DNA of 64,000 bases. Origin: Lachnospiraceae bacterium. GTDB taxonomy: Bacteria; Bacillota; Clostridia; Lachnospirales; Lachnospiraceae. The stretch lies in contig CAJTFL010000011.1 in the NCBI GenBank assembly GCA_910575565.1, positions 62,001 through 126,000 of the forward strand, read 5' to 3'. This document shows, piece by piece, positions 36,112 to 43,744 of the stretch (position 1 is its first letter; every line of letters starts with the position of its first letter). The notes under the pieces were generated by a model, which saw nothing but the letters and a program-made list of their open reading frames with translations, was not told the DNA's origin and searched no databases. The position numbers and the translations under genes are program-made.

Positions 36112-36993
36112 CTACTTAAGCCTCTTCGCATACTCATAAATGCACTTTAACATTTCCGTATTTCTTTTTCCAAATTGGCATTCTATTTTATCACTGAATC
36201 CTATATATGTATTAAACCCAAGCATATACACCGCCATTGCCATTGCCAAATCCTCTGCCTGTTCAGCATACAATACGGCAACGTTTTTAAGCTCTTGAAC
36301 CACCGTATCCCGCGGAACAGAAACACTGCCTTCTTCATTTACAACCGAATTAATGATTTCGGGAAGCACCATGCACATCTGATAAAAAGCATCTTCCTCG
36401 CCAGTAAGGATTGCATAAAACTGATCCATGCTAACACGGCGTATCAGCCTATGCTGAACATTCTTCCCATCAACTTTCGTTGTCCACTTTATATTTTGAG
36501 ATTTCTTTGCAATAGCTTCCACCAAAAGACAGGCACAATCATCATCTTCAAGAATTTGTCCCTGCATTTTAATGTATGTTTTCGCAGAAGAGGCAGAATT
36601 CATCGTATTATGCTTATTCTTCATTTCCACATACAACGTATGGACTACATCCCCATCTGGCATTTTTATCCCATCAGGATTTTTATAGATTACATCCCAT
36701 CCTGCCTGGGGCACTTCACATCCTTTGAAATAAGAAAATATATTCTGATGAAAATATCCTATATCGTTATTATTTGATTTGTCCCTCTGCCGAAAAATCT
36801 CATTATTTACAATTTCCTCCCAACTCGTCTGGTATACAGATTTATCGAAAAGCAATTTTATCGGATCAATCAGATTGCTGTTAAATCTTTTTAAATCATA
36901 TGACTCTAACTTTTCCCCATATTTCATAATCGTTGCACGGACATGATTTTTAAACTCTTCTTCGGATATAAAATTTAATTTCCAATCCATCAT
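36112..36993 (-). CDS. Eco47II/Sau96I-family type II restriction endonuclease
   Basis: 293 residues. NNEIFRQRDKSNNNDIGYFHQNIFSYF and YVEMKNKHNTMNSASSAKTYIKMQ are hallmarks of the Eco47II family, which cuts GGNCC. The PD-(D/E)XK site reads D100 ... E123-x-K125. The ATG overlaps the methyltransferase stop (ATGA), giving tight coupling and methyltransferase-first expression. GGAGG lies 7 bases before the ATG. The gene is distinctly AT-rich compared with flanking genes, a sign of transfer. Recognition of GGNCC is family knowledge, not shown here. Confidence 0.9.
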   Translation of the reverse strand: MMDWKLNFISEEEFKNHVRATIMKYGEKLESYDLKRFNSNLIDPIKLLFDKSVYQTSWEEIVNNEIFRQRDKSNNNDIGYFHQNIFSYFKGCEVPQAGWDVIYKNPDGIKMPDGDVVHTLYVEMKNKHNTMNSASSAKTYIKMQGQILEDDDCACLLVEAIAKKSQNIKWTTKVDGKNVQHRLIRRVSMDQFYAILTGEEDAFYQMCMVLPEIINSVVNEEGSVSVPRDTVVQELKNVAVLYAEQAEDLAMAMAVYMLGFNTYIGFSDKIECQFGKRNTEMLKCIYEYAKRLK

Positions 36994-38222
36994 TTTAGCC
37001 CCTCCAACGATTTATATATTTCCAATGCAATTTCATATGCCAGATTCACTGGAACGGCATTCCCTACCTGTTTATATTGAGATTGCACATTTCCGCAAAA
37101 TTGCCACTCGTCCGGGAAAGTCTGGCATCTTGCATTTTCACGCACATTAAAAGGCCTTGCTTCTATCGGATGGCATCTTTCCGTCTGTTTTTGAGACGGA
37201 GAGGTCAGGACGGTTAAGGATGGTTCATCTAAACTCATCCTTCTTAATATTCCGGTCCTTCCTCCTTCCATGTCCCAGCAGCTTTTCATGTATTCTTTTG
37301 CTATCTTCGGATCAATGTCTCTCCAATACCCTCCTGGCGGCACAAGTTCAAATATTTTTCGCTTATTTTCTCCATACGGGACGCCTGGCCCATCTGGACA
37401 ATCCAATAAAACATCCCGCAAAACAGGCTTATAATCATGTTCTTTCGGAAATTGATATGTGATTTTGCCAATTAAATCATTCCTGATTCCTATAGTAATT
37501 AAACGTTCCCTCTTCTGCGGCACTCCAAAATCCCATGCATTCAAAACTTTTTTTTGTATCGTATATCCAGCCTGTTCAAAAATATGTGTAATTGTCTCAT
37601 AGGTTCTTCCCTTATCGTGGGTCAGTAAACCACGTACATTTTCAAACAAAAACATTTTAGGCTGTAATTTCTGTAAAAAAGTAGCATAATGATAAAATAA
37701 TGTTCCTCTTGCATCTTCTAACCCAAGCCGCTTTCCAGCGTAGGAAAAAGCTTGACAAGGCGCACCCCCTGACAGTAAATCCAAATCACCCTTCTTTATA
37801 CCAAAATACTCTTCCAAATCCAAGCACGAAATATTTGCAATATCATCATTTATAACCCGCCAGTTGGGACGGTTCAATTTCAGGCTGTCCGCAGCATCCT
37901 TATCAAACTCAATAAGTCCTAACGTATCAAACCCAGCCTTTTCAATACCCAGCGCAAGCCCTCCCGCTCCAGCAAATAATTCAATTGTTGAATAAGTTAG
38001 GGAAAGATTTTTTACAGAATCATCCCGATATATTTCAACTACGTCTTCTATATCGCAATTTAAAGTAAAGCATATCTTCTCAATCGTTTCAAAAGAAACG
38101 GGCTTATTTTTCCCTAATCTTGCCAACACATTAAAACTGATCCCTGATGCTTCTTTCAATTCTGTACGGTTCATTTTCTTGTCAATCAATAGTTTCCATA
38201 ACCTGTCATAGCGAATCGCCAT
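36990..38222 (-). CDS. DNA (cytosine-5)-methyltransferase with N-terminal XRE domain
   Basis: 410 residues. Residues 1-65 are a Cro/C1-type helix-turn-helix (NRTELKEASGISFNVLARLGKNK). The C5 methyltransferase follows: FAGAGGLALG (motif I, 83-92), GGAPCQAFS with catalytic Cys156, FENVRGLL (motif VI), QKRERLITIGIR (VIII) and VNLAYEIA (X). It protects the site cut by the downstream endonuclease, expected to be GGNCC. The fused HTH probably represses its own operon, as known for several methyltransferases of type II systems. GGGAGGAG precedes the ATG. Confidence 0.93.
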   Translation of the reverse strand: MAIRYDRLWKLLIDKKMNRTELKEASGISFNVLARLGKNKPVSFETIEKICFTLNCDIEDVVEIYRDDSVKNLSLTYSTIELFAGAGGLALGIEKAGFDTLGLIEFDKDAADSLKLNRPNWRVINDDIANISCLDLEEYFGIKKGDLDLLSGGAPCQAFSYAGKRLGLEDARGTLFYHYATFLQKLQPKMFLFENVRGLLTHDKGRTYETITHIFEQAGYTIQKKVLNAWDFGVPQKRERLITIGIRNDLIGKITYQFPKEHDYKPVLRDVLLDCPDGPGVPYGENKRKIFELVPPGGYWRDIDPKIAKEYMKSCWDMEGGRTGILRRMSLDEPSLTVLTSPSQKQTERCHPIEARPFNVRENARCQTFPDEWQFCGNVQSQYKQVGNAVPVNLAYEIALEIYKSLEGLK

Positions 38223-38643
38223 ATATACTCCTCCCAGAAATTATCTATTTCCTAATCTTAACACACTTATGCGCCCTTGGCAAGCTCGCCTCACTATATC
38301 ATTAGATTTTCTCCTTATTGCAATTTCATTTATACTTGCTCTAGAGCGTGTTCTAAGCTATAGATGGGCAAATTGAAGCCATTCACAAAACATAGATTTG
38401 CCAACCGTCCAAAGGAATACACCGCCCGCCAAATTGCGCACAAGTCCGCTAATACCTTTCTCGCGGCTGAGGATAGAATATTAGGAAAGATTTACTTCCA
38501 GGATTGATAAAAGCGTGTCAAAGGAAATCCAGAATCCGCTCCGCTGCTTCACCTGGATATATTCCATGGGAAGGATGGCCGAATGGACGCTCCGAACTTC
38601 ATCTCCAATCGGCCTAACATACGCTCCTCCATCCTTTACTTTA
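38223..38643. other. gene-poor stretch with a short remnant ORF
   Basis: A 47-residue plus-strand ORF at 38364-38507 (MGKLKPFTKHRFANRPKEYTARQIAHK...) has protein-like composition but no ribosome binding site, and may be a gene remnant. A second copy of the 31-base repeat lies at 38518-38548. Nothing else was recognised. Confidence 0.35.
38518..38548. repeat. 31-bp dispersed repeat, copy 2
   Basis: 28 of 31 bases match 18806-18836, in the same orientation. Confidence 0.55.
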
Positions 38644-38806
38644 GAGCGGTCTCGGAAACTCTTTGTGCCCAGATTTGTGAGATGATTTTTTGTCAGAAGT
38701 GCACAAATTTATGAGGCGTACATGGAGTGTACGTCGATTAAATTTGAGCTCTTCTGGCGGAAAATCATCCGCAAAGATGGGTGCAAGGGAGTTTCCGAGA
38801 CCGCTC
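38644..38806. mobile_element. MITE-like element with long inverted repeats and 6-bp duplication
   Basis: GAGCGGTCTCGGAAACTC (38644-38661) is exactly inverted at 38789-38806. Similarity between the arms continues inward for about 60 bases more at roughly 75%, around the loop near GAGTGTACG. ACTTTA flanks both sides (38638-38643 and 38807-38812), as a target duplication would. At 163 bp with no ORF, it reads as a non-autonomous insertion element placed just downstream of the YhcH-family gene. Confidence 0.7.
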
Positions 38807-38823
38807 ACTTTAGAGTCCTCACC

Positions 38824-39288
38824 TTACAGCAGCGATTCCTTCACCTTCAGCACCGCCTTCTTCACCGCCGCCGGTTCCCCCGCGGCAATGCAGGGACGAT
38901 GGATATCATTGGAGAAGAAGATGCAGTAGGAGCCTTCGCTCACATCCACAAAATTCTCGCCGGTTAAATTTTTATAGAAACAGGCATCCTTCCCCTCCGG
39001 GTTCTCCAAGATCTCCTCGGAGCCGGTGTAAGGCACATAGCCCATGCGCTCCGTCCCGGAGATAATGTACTGTACATCCAGATACAGATCATGCCTTTCC
39101 GCGCGGCGCTCCTCAAACGGCTTCGTCGTAACCTCCTGGATCATGGCATAGATGTCGCGTCCTTCGATCTCATAAGTCCCCGCCTCCATGGCTTTTAAGT
39201 CATTATTCCTTAGCCAGTCAATTCCTTTCTGAAGAGCCTCCGGATACTTAAAGGGGCAGTCTACAGCGTTCAATGAGGATAAAATCAT
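38824..39288 (-). CDS. YhcH/YjgK/YiaL family protein
   Basis: About 154 residues from the ATG at 39288-39286, preceded by AGGAAGGG; a TTG two codons earlier lacks spacing. It has the cupin-like family pattern: FEERRAERHDLYLDVQYIISGTERMGY, FFSNDIHRPCIA and the VKKAVLKV end. His and Glu side chains in ERHDLYLD and DIHRP form the metal site. Members are sugar anomerases or uncharacterised (NanQ acts on sialic acid). No sugar operon is adjacent, so the substrate is unknown. Confidence 0.85.
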   Translation of the reverse strand: MILSSLNAVDCPFKYPEALQKGIDWLRNNDLKAMEAGTYEIEGRDIYAMIQEVTTKPFEERRAERHDLYLDVQYIISGTERMGYVPYTGSEEILENPEGKDACFYKNLTGENFVDVSEGSYCIFFSNDIHRPCIAAGEPAAVKKAVLKVKESLL

Positions 39289-39388
39289 AATCAATTCCCT
39301 TCCTTTCTGCTTAATTTTCTGCCATTATCTTAGCATAAATCCGGCTGCATTTCCACCGTTTATGGAACATCTTTAGACACATTTTTCA

Positions 39389-39417
39389 TTGACTTTCCCT
39401 GCCTCCCGAGTTACAAT
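39389..39417 (+). promoter_or_regulatory. promoter for the degV gene
   Basis: TTGACT (39389-39394), 17-base spacer, TACAAT (39412-39417). It lies 210 bases before the start codon, so the leader is long. No gene lies in 39289-39627. Confidence 0.65.
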
Positions 39418-39627
39418 CGGTACTAATGTATTGTCTGCACCGTATTCAGGCAGTATATTCGTTGCTTATTATCACAAGCAAATCTGGTAAATTTTGCCCT
39501 TAACCGGCAATAATACCAAACTGCCGCAGACAACCCGCAAAAACTTTACTATACTGGCCTGCGGCACATCCAGATTAAGCATACCGGCACGCCGGAAAAA
39601 ACACAAGCAGATGAAAGGGAGATAATC

Positions 39628-40503
39628 TTGAAATCCATCGGAATTATTGCAGACAGCCACAGCAGCATATCCCAAAGCACCGCAAAGACACTGGGGATTA
39701 CCGTCCTGCCTGCGCCATTTTACATTGACGGCAACTGCTATTATGAAGATGTTACCTTAACCCGTGAACAATTTTTTGAAAAGCTGGAATCCGGCGCGCA
39801 GATCACCACCTCCCAGCCTTCGCCTGCGGAGGTGATGGCCGCCTGGGATAAGGGATTAGCGGAATATGAAACCATCCTCTATTTCCCCATCAGCAGCGGC
39901 CTTAGCGGCTCCTGCGCCACGGCAGCGGCCTTAGCCCAGGATGAGCCTTACGAAAACCGGGTATTCGTGGTGGATAACGGCAGAGTTTCCACCCCCATGC
40001 ACCGCTCCATATTAGACGCCCTGGAATTTATCCGCGCCGGCTATTCCGCCAGGGAAATCAAGGAAATCATTGAGCGCTCAAGGGATGAGATGGTCATCTA
40101 CATTGGCGTGGAAACCCTGAAATACCTAAAAAAAGGCGGGCGGATCACCCCGGCGGCGGCAGCCTTGGGGACGTTCCTAAACATTAAGCCGGTCTTAAAG
40201 CTGGACGTGGGGAAGCTGGATGCCTATAAGAAGTGCCGCGGCTTCGCCAAAGCGAAGCACGCCATGATCGACGCCATTCGCCATGACCTGGAAACCCGGT
40301 TCCAAAAACCATACCAAGAGGGACGGATTACCTTGATGGCCGCTACCAGCGCCTCGAAAAAGGAAACCGTCCAGTGGATGATGGAGATCCAGGAAGCCTT
40401 CACAGACATGAAGGTATTCTGCGATTACTTGTCCCTTGGCGTATCCTGCCATACCGGACAGGGGGCGCTAGGGATTGGGATCGCCTGCCGTCCCGTTCCG
40501 TAA
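39628..40503 (+). CDS. DegV family protein (fatty-acid-binding)
   Basis: 291 residues of the DegV/FakB fold that binds a fatty acid and presents it to a kinase such as FakA. Visible family motifs are IIADSHSSIS at the N-terminus, the ITTSQPSPAEV loop and ISSGLSGS, where Ser and Thr contact the carboxylate, and the later KYLKKGGRI. The start is TTG at 39628, with AAGGGAG 6 bases upstream. It precedes the symporter gene by about 60 bases and may be co-transcribed. No fakA gene is in the window. Confidence 0.88.
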   Translation: MKSIGIIADSHSSISQSTAKTLGITVLPAPFYIDGNCYYEDVTLTREQFFEKLESGAQITTSQPSPAEVMAAWDKGLAEYETILYFPISSGLSGSCATAAALAQDEPYENRVFVVDNGRVSTPMHRSILDALEFIRAGYSAREIKEIIERSRDEMVIYIGVETLKYLKKGGRITPAAAALGTFLNIKPVLKLDVGKLDAYKKCRGFAKAKHAMIDAIRHDLETRFQKPYQEGRITLMAATSASKKETVQWMMEIQEAFTDMKVFCDYLSLGVSCHTGQGALGIGIACRPVP

Positions 40504-40562
40504 ACTGATCTGGCTGCAGTGCTTAATCACCAAAAACACAGACAAAAGAAAAGGAGAACCTA

Positions 40563-41957
40563 ATGAACAGCGATAAACCTACGCAAAACCTACAAAAGCC
40601 CCTGGAAAGCCGCAGCAGCTTTTCCGGAAAGCTGGGGTACGTCCTGGCCGTGGCCGGATCTGCCGTAGGCCTTGGGAATATCTGGCGTTTCCCATACCTG
40701 GCGGCAAAATACGGGGGCGGGATATTCCTGCTGGTCTACCTGGTGCTTATGTTCACCTTTGGCTACGCTCTAATCGTATCGGAAACGGCCCTGGGCCGGA
40801 TGACGAAAAAAAGTCCCGTAGGAGCTTTCCGCGCTTTCGGCAAAAGCGCCCCCTTTACCTTCGGCGGATGGATAAACGCCATCATTCCCATGCTGATTGT
40901 GCCCTATTACAGCGTAATCGGCGGGTGGGTGACAAAATACTTGTTTGAATACCTGCGGGGAAGCACGGCGGCCCTGGCAGAGGACGGCTACTTTACCCAG
41001 TTTATCGCAGGAAACCTCAGCGTTGCCTGGTTTATGATCTTCAGCCTGGCCGTCGTGGCCGTGCTCTTTGCCGGGGTAAAGCACGGGGTGGAGCGCGTCT
41101 CCAAAATCATGATGCCGCTCCTCGTCCTTTTAGCCATCGTGGTGGCCATTTATTCCATGACCAGGCCGGGGGCATTTAAAGGGGTAAAATATTTCCTCGT
41201 CCCCAACCTCAAGAACTTTTCCTGGATGACCGTGGCGGCCGCCATGGGGCAGATGTTTTACTCCCTGTCCATCGCCATGGGAATTTTATACACCTACGGT
41301 TCCTACATGAAGGATGATGTGAATATCGAGCAGTCCACGGCGCAGGTGGAGCTTTTTGACACCGCCATCGCCGTACTGGCAGGGCTGATGATCATCCCGG
41401 CAGTTTTCGCCTTTTCCGGCGGGGATCCGGACACCTTAAAAGCCGGCCCTTCCCTGATGTTCATTACCATCCCCAAGGTATTTGCCAGCATGGGCTTGGG
41501 CACGGGAGCAGGGGTAATGTTTTTCCTTTTGGTGCTCCTTGCGGCTCTCACCAGCGCCATTTCCCTTGCGGAATCCAGCGTTTCCACCTTTGAAGATCAA
41601 TTCGGCTGGAGCCGCTATAAGGCCACGGCGGTAATGGGCGTGATCATCTTTTTCCTCGGCTCCGCCTCTGCCCTTGGCTTCGGCGTCCTGGACTTTGTCT
41701 CTCTTTTAGGAATGTCCATCCTGGACTTTTTCGACTTTCTTACCAACTCCCTGATGATGCCCATCGCCGCCCTAGCCACCTGCTTCTTCGTCACCCGCGT
41801 GGTGGGGCTTAGGCGGATTGAAGAGGAAGTGGAGAAGTCATCCGCCTTCAAGCGCAAAAAAATGTATAACCTGTTTATGCGCTGTCTGGCTCCGGTATGC
41901 ATCATTGTTATCCTCCTTAGTTCCGTAGCCAATGTATTCGGGTGGATTTCCATGTAA
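40563..41957 (+). CDS. sodium-dependent transporter, NSS (neurotransmitter:sodium symporter) family
   Basis: 464 residues with about eleven membrane spans, as in bacterial LeuT/MhsT-like amino-acid symporters. TM1 reads GYVLAVAGSAVGLGNIWRFPYLAAKYGGG, with the unwound Na+/substrate site and the gating Arg of WRFPY. AAAGGAGAA precedes the ATG. The substrate is probably an amino acid; which one is not visible. Confidence 0.92.
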   Translation: MNSDKPTQNLQKPLESRSSFSGKLGYVLAVAGSAVGLGNIWRFPYLAAKYGGGIFLLVYLVLMFTFGYALIVSETALGRMTKKSPVGAFRAFGKSAPFTFGGWINAIIPMLIVPYYSVIGGWVTKYLFEYLRGSTAALAEDGYFTQFIAGNLSVAWFMIFSLAVVAVLFAGVKHGVERVSKIMMPLLVLLAIVVAIYSMTRPGAFKGVKYFLVPNLKNFSWMTVAAAMGQMFYSLSIAMGILYTYGSYMKDDVNIEQSTAQVELFDTAIAVLAGLMIIPAVFAFSGGDPDTLKAGPSLMFITIPKVFASMGLGTGAGVMFFLLVLLAALTSAISLAESSVSTFEDQFGWSRYKATAVMGVIIFFLGSASALGFGVLDFVSLLGMSILDFFDFLTNSLMMPIAALATCFFVTRVVGLRRIEEEVEKSSAFKRKKMYNLFMRCLAPVCIIVILLSSVANVFGWISM

Positions 41958-42065
41958 GGGAAGAAAAAGAAAAAATTTTAAATTTTTGAATGGATCCTGC
42001 CTCGTCAGTCGTATTAGTGGTGAAGTCAAAAAACGCGGCAACGCGATCGCTAATGGAGGAAAATC

Positions 42066-42449
42066 ATGAAAAGAGCATTTTTAGGCGTTCTCACATCGGT
42101 TATTTTGTTATCGGCAGGCACTGCAACCGCATTTGCGGCAGACTACAGGGACGGACATTATTTCATCGACGCAGACGGGGACGGGATCTGCGATAACTGC
42201 GGGGTTTACCGTCAGTGCGCCGCGGATCAAGACGGCTGGGGCAGATATTTTGCAGATGCGGACGGAGACGGGATCTGCGACAACTGCGGGATCCATCACT
42301 GGTGCGCCACGGACGGGGCCGGCTGCGGCAGATATTTTGTGGACGAGGACGGAGACGGGATCTGTGACAATTATGGGGATAACGTGCCATGCGGCCACGG
42401 ACAGGGACACCGGCGGGGTCACGGCGGCCACTGCGGCCATGGGAGATAA
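42066..42449 (+). CDS. small secreted protein with three DxDxDG calcium-type repeats
   Basis: 127 residues: signal peptide (about 1-24, ending AFA), then three repeats of about 25 residues built around D-x-D-G-D-G-I-C-D-N with flanking Cys and aromatic residues, and a Gly/His-rich tail (GHGQGHRRGHGGHCGHGR). The pattern resembles thrombospondin type 3 or dockerin calcium loops; the His tail could bind metal. DNA of the repeats is also conserved (42158-42377), indicating recent duplication. It is first in a three-gene run with an ECF sigma factor and an anti-sigma gene, and GGAGG lies before the ATG. Function unknown. Confidence 0.75.
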   Translation: MKRAFLGVLTSVILLSAGTATAFAADYRDGHYFIDADGDGICDNCGVYRQCAADQDGWGRYFADADGDGICDNCGIHHWCATDGAGCGRYFVDEDGDGICDNYGDNVPCGHGQGHRRGHGGHCGHGR

Positions 42450-42473
42450 AACGGAAGTCAAAAAGGAAGCGTT

Positions 42474-42959
42474 ATGCGGAGCGAAGAGGAGACAATCAAG
42501 GCCATCGAACGGCATTCCCACACCGTCCGGCGGCTTTGCATGGTACATTTGAAGAATTACGCGGATACCGAGGACATATTTCAAACCGTGTTTTTGAAGT
42601 ATGTCCTTAGCTCTGTTTCCTTTGAAAGCGAGGAACATGAGAAGGCATGGTTTATCCGCGTGACCATCAATGCCTGCAAGGATTTGCTGAAAAGCTTTTT
42701 TCGCAGCCATACGGTTTCATTGGACGCCGTTATCCAGCAGGCGTCAGCGCTGCCTCCTGATTACCGGGATGTTTGGGAAGCCGTCTTTTCCCTTCCCCAG
42801 AAATACCGGGACGTGGTGTATCTCCATTACTTTGAGGATTACACCGCCTTGCAGATCAGCCGTATTTTAGGCAAAAACGTGAATACGGTTTATACGCTCC
42901 TTACCCGATCCAAACAGCTGTTAAGGGAAAAGCTGGGAGGTAGCTATGAATATGAATAA
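42474..42959 (+). CDS. ECF-type sigma-70 factor
   Basis: 161 residues with region 2 (about 10-75: DTEDIFQTVFLKYV, KAWFIRVTINACKDLLK) and region 4 (about 103-155: LPQKYRDVVYLHYFEDYTALQISRIL...NTVYTLLTRSKQLLREKL). There is no region 3, as expected for extracytoplasmic-function sigma factors. The end overlaps the anti-sigma gene by 14 bases, a typical partner arrangement. It probably controls its own operon, including the repeat protein in front. Confidence 0.9.
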   Translation: MRSEEETIKAIERHSHTVRRLCMVHLKNYADTEDIFQTVFLKYVLSSVSFESEEHEKAWFIRVTINACKDLLKSFFRSHTVSLDAVIQQASALPPDYRDVWEAVFSLPQKYRDVVYLHYFEDYTALQISRILGKNVNTVYTLLTRSKQLLREKLGGSYEYE

Positions 42960-43725
42960 GACGTTTAAGGAACTCTTCGGCCCGATACAGGCGGAGGAGG
43001 AATTAAAGAACCAAACCAAAGCCTTTCTGTCAGAAAAGACCAAAGGATATGCCCAGGCGAAGGCTCCAAGCCGCAGATACTCCCTTGCCGCAGTATGCCT
43101 GTGCCTTTTCTTTGCGCTGTTTGGCGGGCACTGGCTTTACTTTACCCCCATGGCACAAATCAGCATTGACATCAACCCTTCCATTGAGCTTAGCATCAAC
43201 CGGTTTGACCAGGTAATCCTGGTGAAAGATTTTAACGAGGACGGGCGGACACTTTCCCATGCACTGGACGTAAAATACAAAAATTACGCCGACGCCCTTG
43301 AGCAAATCGCAAATAACGCGGCCATCGCGGCGCTTTTGTCCGATAATGAGATTATGACGATTACCGTGGCAGGCCCGGACAAAAAACAATCCGCCAAAAT
43401 CCTTTCGGGGGTTGAGGCGTATGCGGCAGAACAGAATAACACCTACTGCTACTACGCATCCTCCGAAGAGGTTGCCCAAGCCCACGAAATGGGATTTTCA
43501 TGTGGAAAATATAAGGCCCTTTTAGAGCTGCAGCAGCTTAACCCGGATATTAACCCAGAAGCAGTGCAGGAAATGACCATGAGGGAAATCCGGGAACTGA
43601 TTGACCACTGCTTAGATGACGGCGAGGATGGCTCCCCATCTCCCAATCCCGAAAAAAACGGGCATCACGGTCATGGCGGCGGCCATCAAAAGGGACTAGG
43701 AAAGGGGAGAAGGGACAAACACTAA
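42946..43725 (+). CDS. RsgI-like membrane anti-sigma factor
   Basis: 259 residues: cytoplasmic N-terminus (1-44), one membrane span (about 45-66), then the juxtamembrane RsgI-type domain ISIDINPSIELSINRFDQVI. The Asn77-Pro78 in this motif is where RsgI proteins are known to self-cleave before regulated proteolysis. The extracellular part is about 190 residues and ends in an Asp/Ser/Pro linker and a Gly/His-rich tail (HHGHGGGHQKG). The N-terminal part is short and lacks a clear ZAS zinc motif. GGGAGG is 5 bases before the ATG. The His-rich tail recalls that of the secreted repeat protein two genes upstream. Confidence 0.8.
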   Translation: MNMNKTFKELFGPIQAEEELKNQTKAFLSEKTKGYAQAKAPSRRYSLAAVCLCLFFALFGGHWLYFTPMAQISIDINPSIELSINRFDQVILVKDFNEDGRTLSHALDVKYKNYADALEQIANNAAIAALLSDNEIMTITVAGPDKKQSAKILSGVEAYAAEQNNTYCYYASSEEVAQAHEMGFSCGKYKALLELQQLNPDINPEAVQEMTMREIRELIDHCLDDGEDGSPSPNPEKNGHHGHGGGHQKGLGKGRRDKH

Positions 43726-43744
43726 GCCCCCGCTCCCCTTCCTC

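Noticed and set aside
42158..42377. CRISPR-like or non-coding tandem repeats
   Set aside because: The repeat unit is in frame inside a signal-peptide protein and codes for DxDxDG loops; there are no spacers.
42108..42710. 200-codon minus-strand ORF across the repeat protein and sigma gene
   Set aside because: Antisense to a repetitive coding sequence; no ribosome binding site and no recognisable motif.
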